In this document: positions 29,040-38,284 of the stretch, piece by piece
Layout of the letters: each line of letters begins with the position of its first letter
Position numbering within the stretch: position 1 is the stretch's first letter
NCBI GenBank assembly: GCA_022848865.1
Contig: JAJISE010000008.1
Coordinates: 1-54,721, forward strand
Direction of reading: 5' to 3'
Length of the DNA: 54,721 nt
Source: Candidatus Thermoplasmatota archaeon
GTDB lineage: Archaea > Thermoplasmatota > Thermoplasmata > RBG-16-68-12 > JAGMCJ01
Program-made: the position numbers and the translations under genes
The notes under the pieces: model-generated
Database searches by the model: none
Seen by the model: only the letters and a program-made list of their open reading frames with translations
Told to the model about the DNA's origin: nothing

Positions 29040-31311
29040 CTCCTCTCGTTGTCAACCTTCTCATGACGAGGACGATTATGAACGAGACCATTATCAATAG
29101 AATGCTGGCAAGCCCCGCCTGGTAGAAGCTTCCCGATCTGATGAGTTCCACGATGTAGACCGGGGCGGTGATCGCTTTGGGGGATACCGCCAGCGTCGCA
29201 CCTGTCTCTCCCAAGCTCCTGGTGAAGGTCATTATCGCACCAGCTAGGACTGAGGCCTTCATCATGGGGAACATCACCCGCTTGAAGACTTGCAGGGGTT
29301 TCGCACCGAGTGTTCTCGCGGTATCTTCGTATGTCGTGTCCAAACTCTCAAGGGCTCCGACCACATTTCTGACAACAAAGGGATAGGTGAAGGCCACATG
29401 GGCCATTACGATGAGAAAGACGTCAGCAGTGACCGGCAGGAAGGGCTGGGTCGTCCAGAAGAGTCCAAGGGAGAACCCCAATGCGGCGGTCGGAACGATG
29501 AACGGTATGTTCACCAGAACATCGAGGATGCCCGCCGCCTTCTTCTTACGTGAGCGTGCGATGAGAATCCCCATCGGGATCCCGAGAAGAAGGACTATCG
29601 TGGTCACCACGCCCGCGATCGCGAACGAGAGGCCAAGGCTGCTCCAGAACGCTCCCCAATCTGCCGTCTGAGAGGGCTCTGCAGTCGCCACGAAGCCGAA
29701 GATGAAGAACGCTGGGACTAGGACCACGAACGTGAGGAAGAAGAAGGCCCCCGCGTCCTTCAGTTTGGGGAAGGCCCCTTTACTCAGTTTCTTCTCCAGA
29801 TTCGTCCAGACCTTTCTCATCGGCAGCTTGACTTTCGTGACTATTAGCTTCACGATGATGAGCAGGATGATCGAGATGACGATGAGCACAATGCTCACGA
29901 AGGCGAGGGCGGGAACGAGAGCGTCATTGAAGAGCGAGGCCGATTTCATCGTTCCGATCAGAGCCGTGGCATTGTATTCCCTGCTTTGAATCGTCGACAG
30001 TGCCGCCATGACGCCGCCCGTTTCGCTCAGCGTCTTCGCCAGGCAGAGTATGGCACCTGTCACGATGCCGGACCTGAAGAGGGGCAAAGTGACGGTCCTC
30101 GCGGCAGTAAGTCTGCTCGCACCGCAGGCCCTCGCTGCCACCTCGTAGTTGATGTCGATCTCCTCGAGTATTGCCGCAAGGGACCTGACCATGTACGGGA
30201 AGGAGAATACGATCTGTAGGAGGAGAAGCAGGACGAAGGCGGAGTTTGTGAAGCTTATCGCACCCCAGGGCTTGTCTATTCCCGGCGTTATCCCCCAGAA
30301 GAGGGCAGCCGAGAATCCCATGGCCGCCGTCGGGATCGCGAGCGGCATGTCGATCAGAGTGTTGACGTACGACTTCCCTCTGAACTCCTTCCTCACCAGG
30401 ACCCAGGCGATTGGGAGACCCACCACGAGATCGATGAGGGTCGCGATTATCGCAACGACGAAGGACAGCGTCAGCGCCCCGGTGACTTGGGAGAGCACCT
30501 CCCTCGAGAACGATCTCGTGAGGACCATCGGTGCCGGCGAGGAGCCATCTGCCGGGTCGGACACATTGACGCCGATCCCTTTGAGATTGGAATCCGTCCA
30601 CAGGCCAGAGTCCTCGACAACCCTGACCCTGAAGTAGTGTACATCATTGAGAGCGACGGTGACGACGGTTGAGTTATTGGTGGGGATTGATATAGTGTCC
30701 ACGAGCGTGGCGCTTCCAGGAACGAATTGCGAATCATTGGACGCGTACACTTCGTAGCTGGAGAAGTCGTCGTCCTCTGAGACGGTCCAGTTCAATGTGA
30801 CGATGTCACCCTGAACCCAGAGCGAGAGGAGCTCGACGGGCTCGGGCGATGAGTATTGCGCGTCCATGTTGTCCGACAGCTGGTTCGAGTCCGTCCACAG
30901 CCCGCTCGAATCGACTACCCGTATCCTGGCGTAGTACCGATCACCGGCCGGTATCCCCGAGACCATGGTGAAGGTGCTCGACCTTGCCTTCTCGAGGCTG
31001 ACATCTCCTCCCTTGGTGTCTATGGTCAGAACGAGCGTTGAGCTGTTGGGAGCGAATCCGCTTGTCGTTGAGAAGTGCACCTCGTATCTGGCGAAGTCCG
31101 GATCGTTGTTCTTCTCCCAGTAGAGGTTCGTGGTCTTCTTGTTCCCGAACACCTGGGTCTGGATATCGTCCCACCCCGTGAAGGCGTAGGACATGACGTA
31201 AAGCGTGGGGAGTAGAACGATCAGGAGAAAGAAGAGAATGATGAAGGCATACCAAGCCTTGGAGACGGACCGCCCTGAAACGAAGTTCAGCGCTCTCCTC
31301 CCCAAGTTCAT
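29032..31311 (-). CDS. Fused ABC importer permease with extracellular beta-sandwich insert
   Basis: A 759-residue membrane protein with two MetI-type permease domains in one chain, as in ThiP and FbpB. Each has the EAA-type loop (EVAARACGASRLTAARTVTLP near 400; EDTARTLGAKPLQVFKRVMFP near 670). Between the first helix (about 20-42) and the rest lies an extracellular region of some 210 residues with two copies of a fibronectin III-like unit: YYARIRVVDSSGLWTDSNQL and HYFRVRVVEDSGLWTDSNLK. No substrate-binding protein gene is adjacent. Start ATG 31311 or GTG 31326. Substrate unknown; sulfate/tungstate/phosphate, iron(III) or thiamine are the usual choices for this permease type. Confidence 0.87.
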   Translation of the reverse strand: MNLGRRALNFVSGRSVSKAWYAFIILFFLLIVLLPTLYVMSYAFTGWDDIQTQVFGNKKTTNLYWEKNNDPDFARYEVHFSTTSGFAPNSSTLVLTIDTKGGDVSLEKARSSTFTMVSGIPAGDRYYARIRVVDSSGLWTDSNQLSDNMDAQYSSPEPVELLSLWVQGDIVTLNWTVSEDDDFSSYEVYASNDSQFVPGSATLVDTISIPTNNSTVVTVALNDVHYFRVRVVEDSGLWTDSNLKGIGVNVSDPADGSSPAPMVLTRSFSREVLSQVTGALTLSFVVAIIATLIDLVVGLPIAWVLVRKEFRGKSYVNTLIDMPLAIPTAAMGFSAALFWGITPGIDKPWGAISFTNSAFVLLLLLQIVFSFPYMVRSLAAILEEIDINYEVAARACGASRLTAARTVTLPLFRSGIVTGAILCLAKTLSETGGVMAALSTIQSREYNATALIGTMKSASLFNDALVPALAFVSIVLIVISIILLIIVKLIVTKVKLPMRKVWTNLEKKLSKGAFPKLKDAGAFFFLTFVVLVPAFFIFGFVATAEPSQTADWGAFWSSLGLSFAIAGVVTTIVLLLGIPMGILIARSRKKKAAGILDVLVNIPFIVPTAALGFSLGLFWTTQPFLPVTADVFLIVMAHVAFTYPFVVRNVVGALESLDTTYEDTARTLGAKPLQVFKRVMFPMMKASVLAGAIMTFTRSLGETGATLAVSPKAITAPVYIVELIRSGSFYQAGLASILLIMVSFIIVLVMRRLTTRGGA

Positions 31312-31462
31312 AGTTCCAACCTTCACAAGTTGGCCTAAGCCTTTGGGGGATATTCTCCTTCGATAGTTATAGTTTAGCCCTCTCAGGTTCGGCCCCCCGG
31401 TGGTCTGAGAAAGTCATTATATGCGGTGTCACATCACCCTCTTGCCTAGGGAGGAGGACGAA

Positions 31463-33127
31463 ATGGTTCAGGATTTTCTTACAGTGATTGTGGGCGGGGA
31501 AGCAGGTCACGGCGTCAAGAAGAGCGGCAATGTGATATCCATACTGATGAACGAACTCGGCAGATACGTCTTCGAGATGGACGACTATCAGTCCCTGATC
31601 AGGGGAGGTCACAACTTCTCGGTTGTCTCCTCTTCTACATCTCCGGTGTACAGCCACTACATGTCAGCCGACATCATCGTCTGCTTGGACAAGAGGAGCG
31701 TCGACATTCACAAGGACAGGCTGAAGGACGGAGGCACCCTTGTCTACAACGCGGACACCGTCACATTGGATTCCGGGACTGGCCTTCCGATGAAGACGTG
31801 GATCAAGGACATCAAGGGCATTCCCCTGATGGCGGGAACGATCGGGGTCGCGGCCGTGTCCGCCCTTTGCGGCGTCGAGTTCTCCTTCCTTGAGAGGATC
31901 TTCAAGGCAAACTATCCGCGCGGTCTGGAAGCCAACGTCGAGCTGGCAAGGATGGTCTACGAGCGGATGAAGGACGACGAGGGCAAGTTCGAGCTGGCTA
32001 CGGCGGAAACCCCGCCGGGCCATCTGCTGGCGGGGAACGAGGCGATTGCGCTTGGTGCCGCAGCGGCGGGTCTGGATGTCTACATCGCATATCCCATGAC
32101 ACCCGCTTCGACAGTCCTTCACTACCTGGCTGCTTTGAGCAAGAAGCTGGGGATAGCAGTCGTTCATCCCGAGACCGAGATCGCGGTTGTCAACATGGCC
32201 TTGGGGTCAGCGTATGCAGGGGCTAGGACGGCGGTCGGGTCGAGCGGAGGAGGCTTTGCCCTGATGCACGAGGCCTTCAGCCTGGCGGGGATGAGCGAGA
32301 CACCTCTCATGGTCATCCTAGCGTCACGTCCGGGCCCGTCGACGGGTGTGCCGACCTACACTGGTCAGGGAGATCTGGACTTCGCGCTCAACGTGGGCCA
32401 CGGCGAGTTCCCGAGAATCGTCCTGTCGCCATCAGGAACGAACCAGGCATTCGAGAAGGCCGCCGAGCTGCTCAATCTCGTCTGGAAGTTCCAGGTTCCC
32501 GGAATACTGCTCACCGAGAAGCATCTGGGAGAGAGCTGGATGACGACAATCATCGACCCGGAGAGCGTGAAGGTCACGAAACCGATCCTCTACGACGGGC
32601 CTCTCGAGCAATACGGGCGGTACGAGAAGACCGATTCGGGCATCTCTCCGATGCTCTACCCGCCCGCGAAGGGGACCGTTGTCAAGGCAAGCAGCTACGA
32701 GCATGACCAGAAGGGCATCACCACCGAAGAGGCAGGGAAGATCGAGGAGATGCAGGAGAAGCGGTACCGGAAGGAGAAGGCGATCGTGGAGGAGATGCGG
32801 GATCTGTTAACGATTACCACGCACGGCGAGGGAAGCACGTCCCTTGTGACGTACGGCTCAACGACACTGTCCGCCCTGGAGGCGGTGAAGAACGTGGACG
32901 ACGTGAAGGTCGTCCAGGTCATCTACCTCAGGCCGTTCCCGGACTGGGCGCTCTGGGAGGCGCTCTCGGATTCCGAGGTCATCGTCGCGGAGCTCAGCGT
33001 ATCCGGTCAGTTCGAGAACCTCCTCCGCTCGGAAGGCTTCGACGTTTCGGCTCATATAAGGCAGTATGACGGGCGGGCATTCGACCCGCCTGAACTCGCA
33101 GCGCGCGTGCGGGAGGCGATTCAATGA
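31463..33127 (+). CDS. 2-oxoacid:ferredoxin oxidoreductase, fused gamma-alpha subunit
   Basis: Catalyses oxidative decarboxylation of a 2-oxoacid to acyl-CoA with ferredoxin reduction, together with the next gene. Residues 1-180 are the gamma domain (GGEAGHGVKKSGNVIS, MDDYQSLIRGGHNF), and from about 190 the alpha pyrimidine-binding domain (GNEAIALGAAAAGLDVYIAYPMTP, HPETEIAVVNMALGSAYAG) and the transketolase C-terminal domain (SLVTYGSTTLSALEAV). GGAGGA stands 7 bases before ATG 31463. A TATA-like CATTATATG lies 40-50 bases upstream. Substrate could be 2-oxoglutarate or a generic 2-oxoacid. Confidence 0.93.
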   Translation: MVQDFLTVIVGGEAGHGVKKSGNVISILMNELGRYVFEMDDYQSLIRGGHNFSVVSSSTSPVYSHYMSADIIVCLDKRSVDIHKDRLKDGGTLVYNADTVTLDSGTGLPMKTWIKDIKGIPLMAGTIGVAAVSALCGVEFSFLERIFKANYPRGLEANVELARMVYERMKDDEGKFELATAETPPGHLLAGNEAIALGAAAAGLDVYIAYPMTPASTVLHYLAALSKKLGIAVVHPETEIAVVNMALGSAYAGARTAVGSSGGGFALMHEAFSLAGMSETPLMVILASRPGPSTGVPTYTGQGDLDFALNVGHGEFPRIVLSPSGTNQAFEKAAELLNLVWKFQVPGILLTEKHLGESWMTTIIDPESVKVTKPILYDGPLEQYGRYEKTDSGISPMLYPPAKGTVVKASSYEHDQKGITTEEAGKIEEMQEKRYRKEKAIVEEMRDLLTITTHGEGSTSLVTYGSTTLSALEAVKNVDDVKVVQVIYLRPFPDWALWEALSDSEVIVAELSVSGQFENLLRSEGFDVSAHIRQYDGRAFDPPELAARVREAIQ

Positions 33128-33966
33128 ACCTGGAGACCTACGCCGAGAACACTTGGTGCAAGGGATGCGGGAACTTCGGCCTTCTGAACTCCTTCAAGGA
33201 CGCAGTCAGCGAGCTCGTCGAGGAGGGAGCGCTCAGGGCGGAGAACATGGTCATCAGCTCAGGGATAGGCTGTCATGGCAAGACCGTGGACTACCTCAAC
33301 CTCAACAGCTTCTATTCCCTCCACGGAAGGGCGATCTCGTGCGTTTCCGGAATGAAGATCGCCAATCCGAATCTAACCGTGGTCGCGTTCCAAGGGGACG
33401 GCGACGCGTTCGGAGAGGGGATAGCTCACGTGGTCTTCTCCGCCAAGAGGAACATAGACGCCACGCTTCTCGTCCACGACAACAGCGTCTATGGGCTGAC
33501 GACGGGCCAGTTCACACCGACCAGCGAAAAGGGGTTCAAGGGGAAGAGCACTCCCAGAGGAAGCATAGAGGAGCCAATGAACCCGCTGGCGCTCGTCCTT
33601 GCCTCAGGCGGGACGTTCGTGGCGAGGGGCTTCGTCGGGAAGAGGAAGCACTTGGTCGGACTGTTCAAGAAGGCGCTCCTCCACAAGGGGTTCTCTTTTG
33701 TGAACGTGCTTCAGCCCTGCGTCACGTTCAACAACACGTATTCGCGCTACAGGGAGAGCACGTACATCCTCGAGGATGAGGGTCACGACGCGACGGACTT
33801 CCAAGCGGCCTGGGGCAAGGCTCGCGAGACCGAGAGGATCCCGATAGGTCTCCTCTATCAGGTCGAGAGGCCGACCTTCAATGACCTGCTCCTCGAAGGC
33901 CTGGTCCCGGCTGAGCCGCGAGCACCTCCGCTCTCAGCCATATCAGAAATCATCAGCGAGAGATAG
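33124..33966 (+). CDS. 2-oxoacid:ferredoxin oxidoreductase beta subunit (ThDP-binding)
   Basis: The thiamine diphosphate subunit, 280 residues, starting at ATGA overlap with the alpha gene. ThDP/Mg motif GDGDAFGEGI followed by ...NSVYGLTTGQ is present, with the WCKGCGNF cysteine motif near residue 11 and SSGIGCHGK. The two-gene arrangement lacks a delta (2x4Fe4S) gene, as is common for two-subunit archaeal enzymes of this type. Confidence 0.93.
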   Translation: MNLETYAENTWCKGCGNFGLLNSFKDAVSELVEEGALRAENMVISSGIGCHGKTVDYLNLNSFYSLHGRAISCVSGMKIANPNLTVVAFQGDGDAFGEGIAHVVFSAKRNIDATLLVHDNSVYGLTTGQFTPTSEKGFKGKSTPRGSIEEPMNPLALVLASGGTFVARGFVGKRKHLVGLFKKALLHKGFSFVNVLQPCVTFNNTYSRYRESTYILEDEGHDATDFQAAWGKARETERIPIGLLYQVERPTFNDLLLEGLVPAEPRAPPLSAISEIISER

Positions 33967-33978
33967 GTCGAGGACCCC

Positions 33979-34461
33979 TCACCCGATCTCCGCCAGGACT
34001 CCCTGTATCTCCTCGTAGTCAGGTTCGACGCCCTGGTCCTCTGTAACCCATTTGTATCGCACGATTCCTTGCTTGTCCACGATGAAGATGGACCTCTTGG
34101 CAGCCGTGTACCCGTTCATTCCCGCAAAGCTCTCCAAGGAAACGCCGAAAGCCTCGGCAGCCTCCCTCTTGTAGTCGCTCAGTAGCGGGAAGTTGATCGC
34201 GTTCCTCTCCGCGAAGGCCGCGTTCGTAAAAGGATCGTTGACGCTGATCCCCGCGACTCCCGAGTCCAATTCCTCCAGTCTCGCTATGGAGTCTCTGAAG
34301 GCACACATCTCCTTCGTGCAGACGGACGTGAACGCGCCCGGGTAGAATGCAACCACCAGATTCTTGCCGAGAAACTCGTCAAGCGTCCGAGGTTTCCTTT
34401 CAGTGTCCAACAAGGAGAAGCCAGGGGCCTTGTCTCCAACATCTGGTCCGTTCATAGTCAT
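33979..34461 (-). CDS. Peroxiredoxin
   Basis: A thiol peroxidase of 160 residues, with the peroxidatic cysteine in YPGAFTSVCTKEMC (T-x-x-C) near residue 48 and a second Cys five residues later. It detoxifies peroxides using a thiol partner. Length and GDKAPGFSLLDTE at the N-terminus fit the AhpE/Bcp group. A TATA-like CAAATAC about 25 bases before the ATG suggests a leaderless start. Convergent with the oxidoreductase operon, an oxygen-sensitive enzyme. Confidence 0.92.
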   Translation of the reverse strand: MTMNGPDVGDKAPGFSLLDTERKPRTLDEFLGKNLVVAFYPGAFTSVCTKEMCAFRDSIARLEELDSGVAGISVNDPFTNAAFAERNAINFPLLSDYKREAAEAFGVSLESFAGMNGYTAAKRSIFIVDKQGIVRYKWVTEDQGVEPDYEEIQGVLAEIG

Positions 34462-34557
34462 CAGGCGAAGAAAGCAGGTCCCGTATTTGCGCCTTTTGTG
34501 GGCCGCTCCACCAATCTATAAATATCGTTACCAAGTTGGTTCTCACGAAGCCCCTGA

Positions 34558-34611
34558 ATGCCGAGTCTGGACGTCTCAGAGAACGCCGTGGTCATTCCGG
34601 AAGGGCGGTGA
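34558..34611 (+). CDS. Possible 17-codon leader ORF before dtdA
   Basis: A strong TATA box CTATAAATATC (34516-34526) predicts transcription from near 34546, 75 bases before the dtdA ATG. Between them is a short frame (MPSLDVSENAVVIPEGR) ending at 34611, 10 bases before dtdA, with the dtdA ribosome binding site lying across its stop. Could be a translated leader or chance. Confidence 0.25.
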   Translation: MPSLDVSENAVVIPEGR

Positions 34612-34621
34612 TGTCACGAGA

Positions 34622-35434
34622 ATGCTGATAGTCACATCGGAGATCGACAAGGCCTCAATGAACATCCTTGAGCACCTTCTCAGAATCGGCAGGTGGCGCA
34701 AGTTCGGCGAGTTCGAAGGCAATCCCGCCAGGGAGTATGGAAACAGGCGGCTGGTCACGATCCACGATGAGTTTCTCTTTCGGGACGGCCTCGATGCAGA
34801 GATACGGGAGAGCTTGGGAATCGACTTCGATGTGATGGTGTTCGCGTCCCGCCACAAGAGCGAGAGCGGCCTCAGGTCGCTCACGGTCCATCCCCTGGGC
34901 AACTACGACAAGGCGGAGTTCGGCGGGCATCCCAGGACGCTCGTTCCAACGTCCCCGAACGTGATGACGATGGCTCTGAGGCTGCTCAAGAACAGGAGCG
35001 CGGGCCTTGACACGCCCGTTTCTTTTGAGGTGACGCATCACGGCCCGCACGTGAACACGCCTGCGTTCAACATCGAGATCGGGAGCGAAGAGAGAGCGTG
35101 GGTCGAGGAAGCGCCTGCCAAGGCGATAGCGTCGGTGATCATGTCCATGGAGGAGCAGAGGCTTCCTGTGGCCGTCGGGATTGGCGGCGGACACTACACG
35201 CCTAGGATCACGGACGTCGCGCTTGAGAAGAACGTCTCCTTCGGCCACATGGTTCCGACATACGCCCTGGACCATCTCGATAGGACCATGCTCAAGCAGG
35301 TCATCGAACTGAGTCCCGATGCCAGGTACGTCTACTTCCACAGGAAGGCAATGAGCAAGCCCAGAGCGAGAGAGTTGTCTCAACTCTGTGAACGGAGCGG
35401 TCTCAGAACGGTCAGAACCAGGGATCTAGACTGA
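34622..35434 (+). CDS. dtdA: D-aminoacyl-tRNA deacylase (GEK1/Dtd2 type)
   Basis: Removes D-amino acids from mischarged tRNAs, a proofreading step in archaea and plants. Recognised by SRHKSESGLRSLTVHP, the signature SFEVTHHGPHVNTPAF and GIGGGHYTPRITDV, all zinc or substrate sites. Length 270 is standard. ATG 34622 has GGGCGGTGAT before it; the frame is open for 86 codons upstream, but those overlap the divergent peroxiredoxin gene and are not conserved in the family. Confidence 0.95.
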   Translation: MLIVTSEIDKASMNILEHLLRIGRWRKFGEFEGNPAREYGNRRLVTIHDEFLFRDGLDAEIRESLGIDFDVMVFASRHKSESGLRSLTVHPLGNYDKAEFGGHPRTLVPTSPNVMTMALRLLKNRSAGLDTPVSFEVTHHGPHVNTPAFNIEIGSEERAWVEEAPAKAIASVIMSMEEQRLPVAVGIGGGHYTPRITDVALEKNVSFGHMVPTYALDHLDRTMLKQVIELSPDARYVYFHRKAMSKPRARELSQLCERSGLRTVRTRDLD

Positions 35435-35529
35435 CTCTCGCGGTCTCCGATGCACGGTCTCTCGACGAACGACCTAGCAGAGCAAAAACTATAATCCCCC
35501 GAGCGCATACACGCACAGAGGGGAGACGT

Positions 35530-36204
35530 TTGCTCAAAGAGTGCAGATCTCATGGTTTCTTCCGCGGGGAAATCTGTCCCAACTGTGGTGACGAATCGAA
35601 ATTCCTGCTCAACGACAGGGAGCTGGAGCTGCTGGGAAGAACGATGGCAGGCATCCTGAGGCACTTCCCGGAGCGCTACGGTCTGGATATGGACGAACAC
35701 GGTTGGGTCGACCTCAGGGACTTCGTGACAGCCGTTCAGATCAGGCACAAGAAGTTCAGGTTCCTCAAGCCGCATCACGTGCTCGGGATCATCGATACTG
35801 ATCCCAAGGGGAGATATCAGTTCCTGGAGGGAAAGATAAGGGCAACGTACGCTCACTCATGTGACGTGAGTCCAGATCTGCCGACTGATGACATCCCGGA
35901 GATACTGTTCTTCCCCACGACGGAGGAGGAGTGCAGCATCTTGCTCGAGATTGGGCTGAAACCCTCGGACAGGAAGATGGTTCACTTGAGCGGGACACTT
36001 CCCTCGGCGATGGAGGCTGGTCAGGTGAGGGTCAATGACCCTGTGATCCTCGAAGTGGATACGAAGAAGGCCTCGGATGAAGGAGTCGAGATAGGCAAGG
36101 CCGGAACGACGGTCTACACGACAAAGGATGTCCCCCCAGGCTGCCTGAGAAGACTGGCCCCGGAAGAGATCGAAGAGGGGATGGAAATGGGAGTCAGCGA
36201 GTAG
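35530..36204 (+). CDS. kptA: RNA 2'-phosphotransferase (Tpt1/KptA)
   Basis: This transfers a 2'-phosphate from RNA to NAD+. An N-terminal zinc knuckle (CRSHGFFRGEICPNCG) is followed by the catalytic domain with GILRHFPERYGLDMDEHGWV, IRATYAHSC and the later MVHLSGT. Archaeal length about 210-225. The start is TTG 35530 with GAGGGGAGACG before it. In yeast the enzyme finishes tRNA splicing; archaeal splicing leaves no such 2'-phosphate, so its role here is open. TATA-like AACTATAAT precedes it. Confidence 0.92.
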   Translation: MLKECRSHGFFRGEICPNCGDESKFLLNDRELELLGRTMAGILRHFPERYGLDMDEHGWVDLRDFVTAVQIRHKKFRFLKPHHVLGIIDTDPKGRYQFLEGKIRATYAHSCDVSPDLPTDDIPEILFFPTTEEECSILLEIGLKPSDRKMVHLSGTLPSAMEAGQVRVNDPVILEVDTKKASDEGVEIGKAGTTVYTTKDVPPGCLRRLAPEEIEEGMEMGVSE

Positions 36205-36288
36205 GAAGTTCCCGTTGCTGATATCTCTTCCAAAGGTTTTATTGCCTACCTTCTTATTACACTTTAACTCAGTAGGCAGGTGATTGGG

Positions 36289-37020
36289 ATGGGTACCACT
36301 GGTTTTAATCAGCTTGGGAACAAGGCTTTGCAGGAGCATTGGCTGAGGAGATTCGTTGCCATCATAATAGACAACATCATCGTATGGATACCTCTTTTCA
36401 TCCTCAGCTTCTTTCCATTCTTCTGGTTCTTCGGAATCTGGACATGGGGATGGCTGGGCCAGTCCGTCTTCTTCTTCCTTTACTGCGTTGTCCTCGAGAT
36501 CTCCATGGGCGCAACGATCGGGAAGAGACTCATGAGCCTGCATGTCGTCGGCATACAGGAGCAGCGGACTCCAATGATGATCCTCGTGAGGAACGTCTCC
36601 AAGATATTCGGCCTACTGCTGATCCTCGATTGGCTCGTCGGCATGCTCACGCCTGGAGATCCGAGGCAGAAGTACACCGACAGGATGATTGGCTGCACCG
36701 TTGCGAGGACGGATGAAAAGGCCTATATGGAGGAGCAGTTCAGGGTGGCTCAGTTCTACCGACCACCTCCCGCTCACGGATACCAGCCCTATCAGCAGCA
36801 ACCCCAGCAGCAGCCTTACCAACAGCAACCATATCAGCAGCAACCCCAGCAGCAGCCCCAGCAGCAACCGTACCAGCAGCCACCCGCGACAGGCGGGGGC
36901 TGGGGTGAACAGCCGGAACAGACCGGACCACAGCCCAAGTACTGTCAAAGCTGCGGTGGTCCGCTGAATGTCAGGCCCGACGGCAGATTGCAGTGCCCCA
37001 GTTGCGGCGCGATGTACTAG
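36289..37020 (+). CDS. RDD family membrane protein with poly-Gln linker and zinc ribbon
   Basis: Residues 8 to about 140 are an RDD domain (HWLRRFVAIIIDNIIVWIPL, SMGATIGKRLMSLHVV, TDRMIG) with about four membrane segments. A flexible linker from about 160 to 205 is nearly all Gln, Pro and Tyr in YQQQP repeats. The last 35 residues form a zinc ribbon, CQSCGG and CPSCGA. ATG 36289 is preferred; AGGTGAT precedes it. The leader contains a 7-bp inverted repeat TGCCTAC/GTAGGCA (36244 and 36272). Function unknown. It overlaps the purP stop. Confidence 0.8.
   Translation: MGTTGFNQLGNKALQEHWLRRFVAIIIDNIIVWIPLFILSFFPFFWFFGIWTWGWLGQSVFFFLYCVVLEISMGATIGKRLMSLHVVGIQEQRTPMMILVRNVSKIFGLLLILDWLVGMLTPGDPRQKYTDRMIGCTVARTDEKAYMEEQFRVAQFYRPPPAHGYQPYQQQPQQQPYQQQPYQQQPQQQPQQQPYQQPPATGGGWGEQPEQTGPQPKYCQSCGGPLNVRPDGRLQCPSCGAMY
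36781..36884 (+). repeat. CAG/CCN-rich codon repeat (poly-Gln/Pro linker)
   Basis: In-frame repeats of about 15 bases encode YQQQP and PQQQP units within the RDD gene. Slippage here could change linker length between strains. Confidence 0.7.
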
Positions 37021-38177
37021 GTGATTATCTTCTCGAGCTCATCGGTCTCGAGGGCTCTTCTGATTTCCATCGCTACCCTACGGCCAGTGCTAACTCTCGA
37101 CCGCCAAAGCGTGTTTCCGTAGGGATGTCCCACCGACATATGGACGTTCGTCCCGCCGCCGATTCTTGGCGAGACGTCGTATATGAAGAAGTTCATGTCC
37201 TTGTCCACGCACGTCTGCAGCGTGAACGGGCCTATCATCCCTGGCGGCGAGTACTTCTGCGTCCCCTTCACGTAGATCTCGGCCAGCGGGAAGACCTTCC
37301 TGAGCAGCGATTCGCGCAGCGTGGCCGAGTTGTGCCCGCAGACAGTGTATTCTGGGGTTCTCTGCTCCTCAAGGAGGGACATCTGCTGCGCGGCAGGCAG
37401 GCGGACGTGCCCGTCAAGGGACGACTCGAATCTCCAGTCGATGCCGAGCAGCTCGATCGGCTCCTCGTCCTTTTCCAGCGGTGAGTAGAAGAAGTCGAAA
37501 TTGAAGACAGGTCCGATGATGTACCTCTCTATCCTGGCGTTCTGCAGGTCCTCCTGCGTGATAACGTCGTTCTTGAGAAGCTCCTCCGACTTCTCCTGGT
37601 ACTCCGCGTAGCTCGCGGCTGTGAAGAAGCCCCTCTCCAGTCTCTTGACCTTGTGCTTCAGCTTGACGAGTGCGAGTGAATCGATATCTTCGGGCGATTC
37701 GATCTTCTCCGGAGCGGGAAGATTGACCTTCTCCAGAAGCCAGTAGTAGTCCTCCTCAACGTCCCCTCTCTCCTCTGACCTGAGCAGATTACGGCTCCCC
37801 ATCATTGGGATGGCGAAATCGTCCTCCACCGCGTCCATGCCCGCATAGGAGAAGAACGAGCGGTTCGGGATGAATATGACGTTGTTCTTGGCCAGCCATT
37901 CCATGTTCTCGGCCTTGACCGCGTCCTTGAACTTATCGAGGACGAGGGCCTCGTCCACCACGCCTCTGATCACGTTCCCGTTGGCATCCCGTTTCGACTT
38001 GAAGTAGCGGGTGTACGGTTCCTCTCTGCCCTTCTCGCAGACAGCCACGGTCGGAAAACCTTCCTCGATCGCGCCATCGTAGACGTCCAGGCCCGAGTGC
38101 GAGGCGATGCATCCGATCTTCATCTTGCTCTTGTCATAACCGCTGAGAACTTCGAAAACCTTCTCCCTTTCTATCAA
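37017..38177 (-). CDS. purP: FAICAR synthetase PurP (formate-dependent)
   Basis: An ATP-grasp enzyme making FAICAR from AICAR and formate, the archaeal route in purine synthesis. Recognised by IASHSGLDVYDGA, NNVIFIPNRSFFSYAG, FNFDFFYSPL, and the final VSPRIGGGTNVHMSVGHPY. Length 386 fits. The start is TTG 38177 with GGTGGGGAG directly before it; a TATA-like CTCTAAATAC is about 31 bases before. Divergent from the sulfur operon. Confidence 0.94.
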   Translation of the reverse strand: MIEREKVFEVLSGYDKSKMKIGCIASHSGLDVYDGAIEEGFPTVAVCEKGREEPYTRYFKSKRDANGNVIRGVVDEALVLDKFKDAVKAENMEWLAKNNVIFIPNRSFFSYAGMDAVEDDFAIPMMGSRNLLRSEERGDVEEDYYWLLEKVNLPAPEKIESPEDIDSLALVKLKHKVKRLERGFFTAASYAEYQEKSEELLKNDVITQEDLQNARIERYIIGPVFNFDFFYSPLEKDEEPIELLGIDWRFESSLDGHVRLPAAQQMSLLEEQRTPEYTVCGHNSATLRESLLRKVFPLAEIYVKGTQKYSPPGMIGPFTLQTCVDKDMNFFIYDVSPRIGGGTNVHMSVGHPYGNTLWRSRVSTGRRVAMEIRRALETDELEKIIT

Positions 38178-38253
38178 CTCCCCACCTCTTTGGCGGGAAG
38201 GGAGTAAGCGTATTTAGAGCTATTTGTGGACAGGAATCGTAAAGTATATTACT

Positions 38254-38265
38254 ATATTCGAATAT
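38254..38265. promoter_or_regulatory. Palindrome in sulfur operon promoter, possible ArsR operator
   Basis: ATATTCGAATAT is a perfect 12-bp palindrome between the likely TATA box (GTATATTAC near 38244-38252) and the predicted start near 38273. A site here would block initiation, as expected for the ArsR-type repressor encoded last in the operon. Confidence 0.5.
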
Positions 38266-38284
38266 GCGTATATAGAGTGATATC

